Positions 25,859 through 33,379 of a stretch of 64,000 bases of DNA are shown here, one piece after another (positions within the stretch are counted from its first letter, which is position 1; every line of letters begins with the position of its first letter). The notes beneath the pieces are model-generated. The model searched no databases, was not told where the DNA came from, and was given only the letters and a program-made list of their open reading frames with translations. The DNA is taken from the NCBI GenBank assembly GCA_016707175.1, contig JADJIB010000001.1, forward strand, positions 620,001-684,000, read 5' to 3'. Source of the DNA: Candidatus Phosphoribacter hodrii (GTDB lineage Bacteria > Actinomycetota > Actinomycetes > Actinomycetales > Dermatophilaceae). Both the position numbers and the translations under genes were made by a program.

Positions 25859-26437
25859 TCAGCCGGACGCTTCGTGGTCCGGGCAGTCCAGGCGCAGGGA
25901 GGTGTCGGGCAGGTCGGCCCGGAGAAGCTCGCAGTGCGCGACCCCACCAGCGTCGGATGCTTCCCGGAAGAACCGACACGTGAGGCACATCCGGGCGCGC
26001 GGCACGAGCCCGTCCGCCTGCAGGCCGGTCAACAGGTGCAGGAGGCCCGAGAGCAGTGCCCCCTGGTCGCCCGAGGGAAGCGCCGCGAGATGGTGAGTGA
26101 CCGGCATACCCCAGGACGCGACGCGAGCCGCGACGGCCTGGCCGTCCTCGGTGACGCGCAGCAGGCGGCTGCGGCCGTCGAGGGGGTCTGTCGCGACGGC
26201 CACGAGGCCCTTGCCCTCCAGAGCCCGCACGGCATCGGTGACGGTCGCTCGGGTGACCCCGAGGCGCCCTGCCAGCTCGGACGGCCGCACCGCGGCGGCC
26301 CCCACGAGCCCGAGGATGCGCACCTGGATCGGGCTCAGCCCCTGTGCAGTCGACACCTCCTGAAGGAGGACACGCTGCACCTGGCTGAGCCGCTCCAGGG
26401 CGTCGGTGATCGTCGCGGAGGGGACGCCTGCTACCAC
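25859..26437 (-). CDS. MarR-family regulator with C-terminal four-cysteine motif
   Basis: The 192-residue protein has a MarR winged helix (LSPIQVRILGLVGAAAVRPSELAGRLGVTRATVTDAV, with the wing DPLDGRSRLLRVTEDG, in pieces between residues 30 and 95). A C-terminal extension carries CLTC, then single Cys residues 16 and about 15 positions later, ending CPDH. Four spaced cysteines suggest an iron-sulfur cluster or Zn site, which ordinary MarR proteins lack. I chose the GTG at 26437, which overlaps the stop of the upstream protoglobin gene, so the two are translationally coupled. The likely role is sensing redox, iron or NO with the haem protein (inference). Confidence 0.8.
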   Translation of the reverse strand: MVAGVPSATITDALERLSQVQRVLLQEVSTAQGLSPIQVRILGLVGAAAVRPSELAGRLGVTRATVTDAVRALEGKGLVAVATDPLDGRSRLLRVTEDGQAVAARVASWGMPVTHHLAALPSGDQGALLSGLLHLLTGLQADGLVPRARMCLTCRFFREASDAGGVAHCELLRADLPDTSLRLDCPDHEASG

Positions 26438-27021
26438 TGCCCGTCCGCGACGTAGGGCTGGGTCCACAGCGCGACGCTGAGCACGACCGCCTTGAGCCAC
26501 GCGCCCATCATGGCGTCCACGTCGTCATCGGCGTTAGCGCGACCCGCCAAGAACGGACGAACCGTCACGGTGATCGGCACGATGAGCGCGATGAGGTCAC
26601 GCATCGGCACGTATGCCGTGGAGTCGGCTCCGTCGGTGGTGTTCTTGGCGACCCGGGCGTGGCGACGGCCGATCTCGTGCTGGTAGGCCAGCCAGTCGTC
26701 GCCGTAGTCGCCCGCGCAGGTGTCGCGGACCCACTGCCCGAAACGAGCACGGACCTTGTCGAGGTAGTCGCCGATGGGGGCGCCGGACGGGTTGCTGAAC
26801 TGGGCCAGCAGGTGCGGCTGGCTGCCGACGAAGCCGTACCAGACGTCCAGGAGGGCGTCGATCTGGTCGTCGAGCAACTCGCCGGCCCGGCGCAGCGCGG
26901 CGCGGTCGTCGTCGCCGAACAGGACGCTGGCGCGCAGTTGGCTGAGCTCGGCGCCCGACACCGCCGCTGCTGCGGTTGCGGCCCCGACGTGGCCCATGGT
27001 GTACCCGTGGATGTGCGTCAT
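26431..27021 (-). CDS. Protoglobin-domain haem protein
   Basis: Protoglobins are single-domain globins related to globin-coupled sensors and bind O2, CO or NO through haem. The 196-residue protein has LRASVLFGDDDRAALRRAGELLDDQIDALLDVWYGFVGS and the segment WLAYQHEIGRRHARVAKN, which holds the likely proximal His (near residue 127), here given in pieces. A hydrophobic C-terminal helix follows. There is no output domain, so signalling would have to pass to a partner. The next gene, a cysteine-rich MarR protein, overlaps it. Upstream (27022-27075), AGGAGTCCT is a short inverted repeat that could be the MarR operator. A good ribosome site (AGGAGGAACG) precedes the ATG. Confidence 0.85.
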   Translation of the reverse strand: MTHIHGYTMGHVGAATAAAAVSGAELSQLRASVLFGDDDRAALRRAGELLDDQIDALLDVWYGFVGSQPHLLAQFSNPSGAPIGDYLDKVRARFGQWVRDTCAGDYGDDWLAYQHEIGRRHARVAKNTTDGADSTAYVPMRDLIALIVPITVTVRPFLAGRANADDDVDAMMGAWLKAVVLSVALWTQPYVADGQW

Positions 27022-27156
27022 CGTTCCTCCTGTGATCGATGTTGCTAAGGACTCCTCACTATTGCTGATGCTGAAGGGATTGTCCAGACCTCGCGGCGAG
27101 CTGCGCGGTTTGTTGTGGTCCGTCGTGGTCCGTCGGGGCGGTTCGGCTGCTTGCGG

Positions 27157-27501
27157 TCAGCCCTGCAGGGGGCGGATCTCCAGTGGGACACCGCAGGCTG
27201 CGGAGGCCTCGGCGGCCAACTCGTGCGCCGCCTCGACGCTCGGTGCCTCGATCACCCAGAAGCCGCCGAGGATCTCGGGGCCGGCAGCGAACCGACCCGG
27301 TCGCGTCGTGGGCTCGGCTCCCGTGCCGTCGACGATGACCGACGAGGCCGGGTCTTCGATCCCGCAACCGAAGACCAGCGCGCCCGCGTCACGCATCTTG
27401 TCGTTGAAGGCGCCGACGGCCGCGAACATTGCGGCCATCTCCTCCTCGGACGGAGTCGGGTAGGCACCGATGTGCCACACGGAGAACAGGTACTGCGCCA
27501 T
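27157..27501 (-). CDS. YCII-domain small protein
   Basis: The 114-residue protein has the dimeric alpha/beta YCII fold: start MAQYLFSVWHIGAY, a central DAGALVFGCGIEDP, then GPEILGGFWVIEAPSVEAAHELA. The catalytic-type His-Asp pair of YciI is not obvious. The function of this family is largely unknown, and some members sit beside ECF sigma factors (see 34711 and 35055). Here it stands alone between the protoglobin operon and a divergent P-loop kinase-like gene. The ATG at 27501 is preceded by an AAAGAGGCG ribosome site. The longer frame from 27558 has no support. Confidence 0.75.
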   Translation of the reverse strand: MAQYLFSVWHIGAYPTPSEEEMAAMFAAVGAFNDKMRDAGALVFGCGIEDPASSVIVDGTGAEPTTRPGRFAAGPEILGGFWVIEAPSVEAAHELAAEASAACGVPLEIRPLQG

Positions 27502-27632
27502 AGGTCGCCTCTTTCCTCGGGTTGAGTGCGCCCTCACGGTATGCCGTTCCACCGACACCGGTCGAGCAGCCTCCCCAGTGTGGCCAGGCGTGGCGACGGA
27601 CGACCCCGCGGCAAGGCGGCATACTCCATCGG

Positions 27633-28331
27633 GTGCAGACTTGGCCCGAAGAACCTGAGGTGACCGACTGGGAGCCCGTCGACGATGCGACCCTCGCAGG
27701 GCGCCTCGGCGCGCTGATCCCGACCTCGGGTGCTGCCCTGGTGCTCATCGACGGACGGTCGGGGAACGGGAAGTCGACCCTGGGCGACCGGATCTGCCGC
27801 CTGATCGGAGCCGGACTCATCCACACCGACGACGTGGCCTGGCACCTCCATGCCACGGACTGGGCCGACGCTCTCGTCGGTGGGGTGCTCGAGCCCTGGC
27901 GCCGCGGGGACGCCGTGTCGTTTCGGCCGCCCGGGTGGGTGGCCCGTGATCGGCCCGGTTCCATCGAGCTGGCGCCCACCCGGATCCTCGTCGTCGAGGG
28001 GGTCGGCGCCGGTCGGGCGGAGTTGGCGCGTCAGGCCGATGTCGTCATCTGGGTCCAATCGGATCAGGCCGAGGCGCGCCGACGAGGTGTCGTGCGGGAC
28101 GTTGCGCTCGGTCGGCCCCCGACGGAGGCTGAGGCCTTCTGGGACGAGTGGGCCAGTTCGGAGGACCCCTTCCTCGCCGCCGATCGGCCGTGGACCCGGG
28201 CCGACTTCATCGTTAACGGGACTCCCCCACGCGCCGACGACCGGACCTGGCTCGCCCCCGGCCCGATCGGCACGGCGACCGGGCCGCTCGACCCACCGAA
28301 CGAGCCGATCGGCACCTCGCCCGTCGCCTAA
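27633..28331 (+). CDS. P-loop NTPase, uridine kinase-like
   Basis: The 232-residue protein has a Walker A VLIDGRSGNGKSTLGDRI (near residue 37), LIHTDDVAWHLHATDWA (the acidic pair after strand 2 typical of uridine/phosphoribulokinase-like enzymes) and RILVVEGVGAGR (Walker-B-like), given in short pieces. It probably phosphorylates a small substrate, which cannot be named. The start is uncertain. GTG 27633 fits a leaderless mRNA because CATACT (27620-27625, part of a CGGCATAC word) is 7 bases upstream and there is no ribosome site. The frame is open from 27522. The C-terminal 30 residues are Pro-rich and probably disordered. Confidence 0.7.
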   Translation: MQTWPEEPEVTDWEPVDDATLAGRLGALIPTSGAALVLIDGRSGNGKSTLGDRICRLIGAGLIHTDDVAWHLHATDWADALVGGVLEPWRRGDAVSFRPPGWVARDRPGSIELAPTRILVVEGVGAGRAELARQADVVIWVQSDQAEARRRGVVRDVALGRPPTEAEAFWDEWASSEDPFLAADRPWTRADFIVNGTPPRADDRTWLAPGPIGTATGPLDPPNEPIGTSPVA

Positions 28332-28368
28332 CGGACCACGATGGTGGCCCGCGCATTAGCGTCGGAGC

Positions 28369-29151
28369 ATGACCGACAACGCGACGCCGCGAGGCGAGGA
28401 CTGGGCCGGGATCGTCGACGACCTGAACCGGTTGCTCCGGCTCAAGACCACCCCAGTGGGGCTCTCCCGGTTCGCGACCCTCGCCGAGTTGGAGGCGGTG
28501 CCGAAGGTTCGCCGGCCGGACGGCATACACACGTTTGACCAGGTGGTCGCGATGGCGGCGCGGCTCGGGTGGACCGTGGGCGCGACGGCCGACGACTTCG
28601 TCCAGAAGCAGTGTTCGGCGGTGCTTGGCCTGATCCCGCGCGACGAGGAGTGGCTGGCCGGACGCGCGCTGGCCGGGGTCTGGTTCGCGACGATCGAGGA
28701 CTCCGCGGCGCACCAGTGCTCGATGGACACGGCCCCGTATGCCGGCCACGCCGGTGTCGTCGTGTCTCCCCTCGCGACGGGGCGGCTGGATCCACCCGAC
28801 GTCGTGCTCATCTATGCCACGCCAGGCCAGATGGTGCTCATGATCAACGGGCTGCAGTGGTCGGGCTACCGCAAACTCACCATGAGCTCGGTCGGCGAGT
28901 CGGCCTGCGCCGACTCCTGGGGCCGGGCGCTGGCCACCGGCGAGCCGTCGGTGTCGATCCCCTGTTATGCCGAGCGCCGCTATGGCGGGGTTGCTGACGA
29001 CGAGATGCTCATGGCGACGCCGCCGCAGTTTCTGCCGACCATGATCGCGGGCCTGGAAGCGTTGTCCCGCAACGGTCTTCGCTACCCGATCGCGCCCTAC
29101 GGCATCCAGGCCGATGCCCGCGCGGGGCTGGCCAAGAGCTACGGAAACTAA
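28369..29151 (+). CDS. DUF169-family protein
   Basis: The 260-residue protein matches the DUF169 family as I recall it. It begins DWAGIVDDLNRLLRLKTTPVGLSRF (in pieces, residues 11-35), has FVQKQCSAVLGL (conserved Cys near residue 84), LIYATPGQMVLMINGLQW and a C-terminal PCYAERRYGGV with another Cys. Members are found in many bacteria and archaea and may bind a metal or cofactor through these cysteines. No reaction is established. The gene follows the P-loop protein by 37 bases. TAGCGT is 6 bases before the ATG, so the transcript may also be leaderless. Confidence 0.75.
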   Translation: MTDNATPRGEDWAGIVDDLNRLLRLKTTPVGLSRFATLAELEAVPKVRRPDGIHTFDQVVAMAARLGWTVGATADDFVQKQCSAVLGLIPRDEEWLAGRALAGVWFATIEDSAAHQCSMDTAPYAGHAGVVVSPLATGRLDPPDVVLIYATPGQMVLMINGLQWSGYRKLTMSSVGESACADSWGRALATGEPSVSIPCYAERRYGGVADDEMLMATPPQFLPTMIAGLEALSRNGLRYPIAPYGIQADARAGLAKSYGN

Positions 29152-29186
29152 CCCGCGAGCCCACCTTCGAGGGCTGTTCGGGCTCA

Positions 29187-29216
29187 AGGTGTAACATATG
29201 CAGGTGTAAGGTGTAA
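29187..29216 (+). promoter_or_regulatory. Three direct AGGTGTAA repeats before vapB
   Basis: AGGTGTAA occurs at 29187-29194, 29202-29209 and 29209-29216, ending two bases before the vapB ATG. The starts are 15 and 7 bases apart. This is probably the autoregulatory operator of the antitoxin. The last copy also supplies the ribosome site. Confidence 0.55.
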
Positions 29217-29218
29217 GC

Positions 29219-29500
29219 ATGGCGCTCAACATCAAGAACGAGCGGGTATGCCGCCTGGCCAAGGAGGCCGCCGAGCGCACGGGCCGCAGCCAGGTCAGCG
29301 TCCTGGAGGCTGCTCTCGAAGACTATTTGGCGAAGGTGTCGGCCGCCGATGCCGCCAAGCAAGAGAGCCGAGCGGCACGCGTGGCCCGGGTGCACGCAAC
29401 CGTCGAGGCCTACAACGTCGGGCTCACCGACGAGGACCGGGCAGCTGTCTGGCGCTTCATGAATGATGAGATGTACGACGAAGACGGGTTGCCCGCATGA
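29219..29500 (+). CDS. vapB: VapB-type antitoxin
   Basis: The 93-residue antitoxin resembles the Rv0623-like family. It has a short N-terminal beta strand and helix region for DNA binding (MALNIKNERVCRLAKEAAE), followed by TGRSQVSVLEAALEDYL and a charged linker, then an acidic C-terminal tail (WRFMNDEMYDEDG) that would plug the toxin active site. The stop overlaps the vapC start by 4 bases (ATGA), the usual arrangement for translational coupling. Three direct repeats at the promoter suggest autoregulation. One GTATGCCG word lies in its tenth codon region. Confidence 0.85.
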   Translation: MALNIKNERVCRLAKEAAERTGRSQVSVLEAALEDYLAKVSAADAAKQESRAARVARVHATVEAYNVGLTDEDRAAVWRFMNDEMYDEDGLPA

Positions 29501-29892
29501 TCGTCGACACCTCGGCCGTCGTCGCCATCCTGTTGCGCGAGCCGGGCTCGCAAGCCCTGGTGGATGCCATTCTTGACGCCCCCAGCGCCAAGATGTCGGC
29601 GGGGTCGGCTCTGGAGTTGCAGGTCGTCGCCAGTCGACGCGGGGGCGACGCAGGCCGTGTGGCCGCCCTCACGATTCTTGACGACTTGTCGATCGACATT
29701 ACTGCGGTGACCGCGCAGCAGGCCCTCGATGCCGGGGCCGCCCACAGCCGATTCGGCCGGGGTTCAGGGAGCAAGGCCCGCCTGAACTTCGGGGACTGCT
29801 TCGCCTACGCGTTGGCCGCGGAGTCAGACGAGCCGTTGCTGTTCGTCGGCGACGATTTCACCCACACCGACCTCACGCCTGTCCTCCCCTAG
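29497..29892 (+). CDS. vapC: VapC-type PIN-domain ribonuclease toxin
   Basis: PIN-domain toxins cut RNA, often tRNA or rRNA, using an Mg-dependent acidic site. The 131-residue protein has all expected acids: MIVDTSAVVAIL (Asp4), LELQVVASR (Glu near residue 41), NFGDCFAYALA (Asp near 98) and LLFVGDDFTHTDL (Asp near 116-117), as in FitB/Rv0624-like toxins. It overlaps vapB by 4 bases. Nothing looks truncated, so the pair is probably functional. It may serve stress response or simply persist as an addictive unit. Confidence 0.9.
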   Translation: MIVDTSAVVAILLREPGSQALVDAILDAPSAKMSAGSALELQVVASRRGGDAGRVAALTILDDLSIDITAVTAQQALDAGAAHSRFGRGSGSKARLNFGDCFAYALAAESDEPLLFVGDDFTHTDLTPVLP

Positions 29893-29900
29893 CCCACCCC

Positions 29901-29957
29901 GGCTGGGTCGAGGTATTCGGCCATCACCTGGCGATGGTGGAATACCTCGACCCGGCG
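29901..29957. repeat. REP-like palindrome, copy A
   Basis: GGGTCGAGGTATTC (29905-29918) and GAATACCTCGACCC (29940-29953) are perfect inverted arms. A second inner pair, GCCATC and GATGGT, makes a long hairpin. It lies between the convergent vapC and DUF3151 genes. Closely related copies are at 48781, 51230 and 61156. Confidence 0.85.
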
Positions 29958-29981
29958 GGGGGGGCAAAGGGGAACAACAGC

Positions 29982-30449
29982 TCAGAGGCCGAGAGCGTCG
30001 GCAGCCTCGCGGGATGACTCGCGCAGGAAGCCGGCGCAGCGGGCCTCTTCCTCGGACTCCCCGATGACGCGGGCCGCTCGGGCCAGCGCCGCCAGCGCCC
30101 GCAGGAACCCCCGGTTGGGTTCGTGCTCCCACGGGATCGGTCCCTGACCACGCCACCCGGCCTTGCGCAGCGAGTCCAGACCGCGGTGATAACCCGTGCG
30201 GGCATACGCGTATGCCGTGACCGGGTGGTCCGCGTCGAGCGCCCCCTCGGCCAGCAGGGCCCAGGCCAACGACGAGGTCGGGTATGCCGCGGCAACGGAT
30301 TCGAGGGCCGCGTGCGGCATACCCTCTGCGGCGCTTCCCGCATGGTCTGGCGACCCGTGGCCGGGCCCCTCACGGAGCCCGGCCACGATGTCAGCCGCGG
30401 GGTCGACCGGCAGTAGCGTCGCCGGCATACCCAGCAGGTTTGAGGTCAC
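29982..30449 (-). CDS. DUF3151-family protein
   Basis: The 155-residue protein matches the actinobacterial DUF3151 family, often next to the class II aldolase as here. It has LLPVDPAADIV near the N-terminus, AWALLAEGALDADHPVTAYAYARTGYHRGLD (in pieces, residues 55-90), LRKAGWRGQGPIPWEHEPNRGFLRALAALARAAR (in pieces) and a helical C-terminus. The helical repeats look TPR-like. No function is known. The GTG at 30449 is 2 bases after the fba stop, suggesting coupling. An ATG at 30428 is an alternative start. It contains four GTATGCCG words. Confidence 0.8.
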   Translation of the reverse strand: MTSNLLGMPATLLPVDPAADIVAGLREGPGHGSPDHAGSAAEGMPHAALESVAAAYPTSSLAWALLAEGALDADHPVTAYAYARTGYHRGLDSLRKAGWRGQGPIPWEHEPNRGFLRALAALARAARVIGESEEEARCAGFLRESSREAADALGL

Positions 30450-30451
30450 CC

Positions 30452-31483
30452 TCAGGCCTGGTGCGTTCCGGCCGAGCGCAGGTCCTGGCAGGCGCGGACG
30501 ACGCGGGCGGCCATGGCGGCCTCGGCCTCCTTGCCCCAGGCGCGCGGGTCGTACTGCTTCTTGTTGCCGACCTCGCCGTCGACCTTGAGGACGCCGTCGT
30601 AGTTCTTGAGCATCCAGCCGGCGACCGGGCGGGTGAAGGCGTACTGCGTGTCGGTGTCGACGTTCATCTTGATGACGCCGAAGTCGACCGCGTCCGAGAT
30701 CTCCTGCGGGAGCGAGCCGGAGCCGCCGTGGAAGACGAGGTCCAGCGGCTTGCTGCCAGCAGCCAGGCCCTTGGCCGCGACGACCGCGTCCTGGCACTGC
30801 TTGAGGATCTCGGGGCGCAGCTTGACGTTGCCCGGCTTGTAGACGCCGTGCACGTTGCCGAAGGTGAGGGCAGCCATGAAGCGGCCGTTCTCGCCCAGGC
30901 CCAGCGCCTCGACGGTCGCGAGGGCGTCCTCGGGGGTCGTGTAGAGCTGCTCGTTGATCTCGTTGGCGACGCCGTCCTCTTCGCCGCCGACGACACCGAT
31001 CTCGACCTCGAGGATGATGTGCGCGGCCTTGGCGAGGGCCAGCAGGTCCTGGGCGATGGTGAGGTTCTCGGCCAGCGGCACGGCCGAGCCGTCCCACATG
31101 TGCGACTGGAACAGCGGGGGCAGGCCGGCCTTGACCCGCTCGGCCGAGATGGCCAGCAGCGGACGGACGAAGCCGTCGAGCTTGTCCTTCGGGCAGTGGT
31201 CGGTGTGCAGCGCGATGTTGACCGAGTAGTTCTTGGCGACCTCGGCGGCGAACGCGGCGAGGGCGCTGGCGCCGGTCACCATGTTCTTGATGTTGGAGCC
31301 CGACGCGAAGTCGGCGCCACCGGTGGACACCTGGATGATGCCGTCGGAGCCGGCCTCGGCGAAGCCACGAATCGCCGCGTTGATGGTCTGGCTGGAGGTG
31401 ATGTTGATCGCCGGGTACGCAAAGGCGCCAGCCTTCGCGCGGTCGAGCATGTCGGCGTAAACCTCAGGTGTTGCGATGGGCAT
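30452..31483 (-). CDS. fba: Fructose-bisphosphate aldolase, class II
   Basis: This Zn-dependent enzyme splits fructose 1,6-bisphosphate in glycolysis and works in reverse in gluconeogenesis. The 343-residue protein has the class II signatures NIALHTDHCPKDKL (Asp and Zn-binding His, near residue 100), ILEVEIGVVGGEEDG, FGNVHGVYKPG (Zn-binding His) and LVFHGGSGS (Zn-binding His), and ends with the long-type (E. coli-like) tail. The ATG at 31483 is preceded by GGAGACG. The DUF3151 gene follows at once. It is probably constitutive. The DHAP and malonate semialdehyde of inositol breakdown feed central metabolism near this step. Confidence 0.96.
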   Translation of the reverse strand: MPIATPEVYADMLDRAKAGAFAYPAINITSSQTINAAIRGFAEAGSDGIIQVSTGGADFASGSNIKNMVTGASALAAFAAEVAKNYSVNIALHTDHCPKDKLDGFVRPLLAISAERVKAGLPPLFQSHMWDGSAVPLAENLTIAQDLLALAKAAHIILEVEIGVVGGEEDGVANEINEQLYTTPEDALATVEALGLGENGRFMAALTFGNVHGVYKPGNVKLRPEILKQCQDAVVAAKGLAAGSKPLDLVFHGGSGSLPQEISDAVDFGVIKMNVDTDTQYAFTRPVAGWMLKNYDGVLKVDGEVGNKKQYDPRAWGKEAEAAMAARVVRACQDLRSAGTHQA

Positions 31484-31620
31484 GGGGCGTCTCCTAGGCG
31501 CTCGGCGGTCGGTCCGCCCCCATCCTTCCACTTCCTGGCAAGCGCTTGCCCAGGGACGTTCGCCCCGAACACGTCGGCTACCTCCGCGTCACCCCACGTT
31601 CACCTCACCAACGCTGGGCC

Positions 31621-32679
31621 TCACGCCGGTTCTTCTCCCGTATGCCGTGCCAGCGCGGCTCTCGCGGTCTGCGCCATGAGCCGCCGGGCCGAGGGCGGGT
31701 GGACAATCTCGGCGTCGCCGCCGAACGCCAATAGTGCTGCGACAGCGCCCATTTCGCCACGGAAGCACAGGGTCATGCGGATCCAGCCGTCGGAGTCGGT
31801 GGTCCTGTCAGCGTGGGTGGCTGCGGGGTCAGTGGCTGCGGGCGGCATACCGGGTGGTGTGGGGTCGGTCTCGTCCGGGGCGAGGAACCTGCGGGCGGCG
31901 GTCACCCGAAGCACCATGTCGAGCACGTCCGGTTTGATCCGCACGACGACCTCGACCGGCACCAACCCGCGGGGCCGTTCGATCCGCTGTCGCAGCCGTT
32001 CCCACACCGCCGCGAGGTCGAGCCCGTCCGGCTCCGTGGCCGGCTCGTCCAGGGCGACTGCGGTGTTGACCCGGTCGACGCGCCACATCCGTTCGTGGTG
32101 GTCCTCGCCGGTGCCGGTGCTGCCGACGAGGTACCAGACTCCCGTCTTGGCGACCAGGCCATAGGGGTCGACGGTGACCGACTCCTCGGTGCCGTCGCCG
32201 TGCCGATAGTCCAGGAGCAGTCGGCGCTGCGCCCACACGGCCTCCTGAACGACCTCGAGCGCGGGTGCGGAAGGGGTGCGGCGATACCAGCCAGCATGGT
32301 CAACGAGGACCCTCGCGCGGGCGGCTTCGGCAGCCGAGCGATGCGAAGGCGGCACTGCGGCAACGAGTTTGTGGACCGCGCTCGCCAGGGCCGACCCCAT
32401 GCCCAGATCGTCGGGCACGGCTCGACCGGACATCGCCACCAGGGCCCGCGACTCGGCCGCGGTCAAGCCTGTCATGTCGGTGCGATAGCCGGGCATGAGC
32501 CGGATTCCCCCGCCTCGACCCTGCTCGGTCCACACCGGAACGCCCGCCGCCGAGAGTGCCTCGACGTCGCGATAGACGGTGCGGACGCTGACCTCCAACT
32601 CGCGCGCGACCTCGGGGGCGACGGCGCTGCCGCGGGCCTGCAGGATGAGCAGCAGGCTGAGGAGTCGGTCGGATCGCAT
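31621..32679 (-). CDS. YafY-type transcriptional regulator (HTH-11 and WYL domains)
   Basis: The 352-residue regulator has an N-terminal winged helix (SDRLLSLLLILQARGSA, ELEVSVRTVYRDVEALSAAGVPVW, near residues 5-55). A WYL domain follows near residues 140-200, here GTEESVTVDPYGLVAKTGVWYLVG, written in pieces, and then a WCX C-terminal domain with VVVRIKPDVLDMVLRV. WYL domains sense small ligands or nucleic acids. It is divergent from a mycothiol-dependent isomerase-fold gene. An 8-bp-armed inverted repeat (32699-32721) between the starts is its likely operator. Confidence 0.88.
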   Translation of the reverse strand: MRSDRLLSLLLILQARGSAVAPEVARELEVSVRTVYRDVEALSAAGVPVWTEQGRGGGIRLMPGYRTDMTGLTAAESRALVAMSGRAVPDDLGMGSALASAVHKLVAAVPPSHRSAAEAARARVLVDHAGWYRRTPSAPALEVVQEAVWAQRRLLLDYRHGDGTEESVTVDPYGLVAKTGVWYLVGSTGTGEDHHERMWRVDRVNTAVALDEPATEPDGLDLAAVWERLRQRIERPRGLVPVEVVVRIKPDVLDMVLRVTAARRFLAPDETDPTPPGMPPAATDPAATHADRTTDSDGWIRMTLCFRGEMGAVAALLAFGGDAEIVHPPSARRLMAQTARAALARHTGEEPA

Positions 32680-32698
32680 GGATCGAGAATGGCAGAGA

Positions 32699-32721
32699 AA
32701 CCTGACCGTAGGTGTCAGGTT
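32699..32721. promoter_or_regulatory. Probable operator of the WYL regulator
   Basis: AACCTGAC (32699-32706) and GTCAGGTT (32714-32721) are perfect inverted arms around 7 bases, in the 61-base gap between two divergent starts. The position and symmetry suit a dimeric regulator controlling both genes. Confidence 0.7.
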
Positions 32722-32740
32722 CAGGGCTCAGGGTGGAGCC

Positions 32741-33379
32741 ATGAACCAAACTTCTTCCCCCAGCGCCCCCGCCGTCGTCGACCCGCGTCTGACGACCGAC
32801 CCCCGTCCCGACTTCTTCGCCGCAGCCGACCAGGCGGTCCACCTCATCGACGGCCTCGCGCCCGCCGACCTCGACCGACCGACTCCCTGCGACGACTACG
32901 ACGTGCGCACCCTCGTCGCCCACCTCTTGACCGTCTTCCGTCGGATCACCCACGTGGCCACCGGCGGCGGCTGGACCGAGGTGCCACAAGTCATCACCGG
33001 CGTCCCCGACGAGTCGCTCGCGACGGTTGCCGCCGCCGACCGCGACCGGCTCGTGCAGGTCTGGTCCGACGACGCGGTCCTGGAGCGGATCCTCAGCCTC
33101 CCCCCGGGCGTTCAGGTGCCGGGACGCATCGGAGCCTTTCGCTACACCCAGGAGCTCGTCACCCACGCGTGGGACCTCGCTGCGGCCGTCGGTCGCGTGG
33201 ATCAGCTCGACCCGGCACTCGCCGAGCCGGTCATCATCGGCGCCCAGCAGTTCGTTCCGCGCGATGCCCGTGAGGGCTTCCCGTTCGGGGCGGTGGTCGA
33301 CGTGGCCGACGACGCCGGTCCTTACGAGCGGCTGGTCGGCTGGCTGGGCCGCGACCCGAACTGGACGCCGTCCGCCTAG
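32741..33379 (+). CDS. Mycothiol-dependent maleylpyruvate isomerase-fold protein (TIGR03086 type)
   Basis: These DinB-like four-helix proteins bind a divalent metal and often use mycothiol, the actinobacterial thiol. The 212-residue protein has LIDGLAPADLDRPTPCDDYDVRTLVAHLLTVF (in pieces, residues 36-66) with a metal-ligand His in VAHLL. A second ligand region ELVTHAWDLAAAVGR (near residue 142) follows, then a third in the C-terminal part. A chemical substrate cannot be named. The ATG at 32741 has GGTGGAG upstream. Its stop overlaps that of the convergent ECF42 gene by a few bases. Expression is probably controlled by the divergent WYL protein. Confidence 0.82.
   Translation: MNQTSSPSAPAVVDPRLTTDPRPDFFAAADQAVHLIDGLAPADLDRPTPCDDYDVRTLVAHLLTVFRRITHVATGGGWTEVPQVITGVPDESLATVAAADRDRLVQVWSDDAVLERILSLPPGVQVPGRIGAFRYTQELVTHAWDLAAAVGRVDQLDPALAEPVIIGAQQFVPRDAREGFPFGAVVDVADDAGPYERLVGWLGRDPNWTPSA

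Noticed and set aside
24434..26455. A 673-codon plus-strand frame
   Set aside because: It crosses purA and the MarR gene on the opposite strand, both firmly identified.
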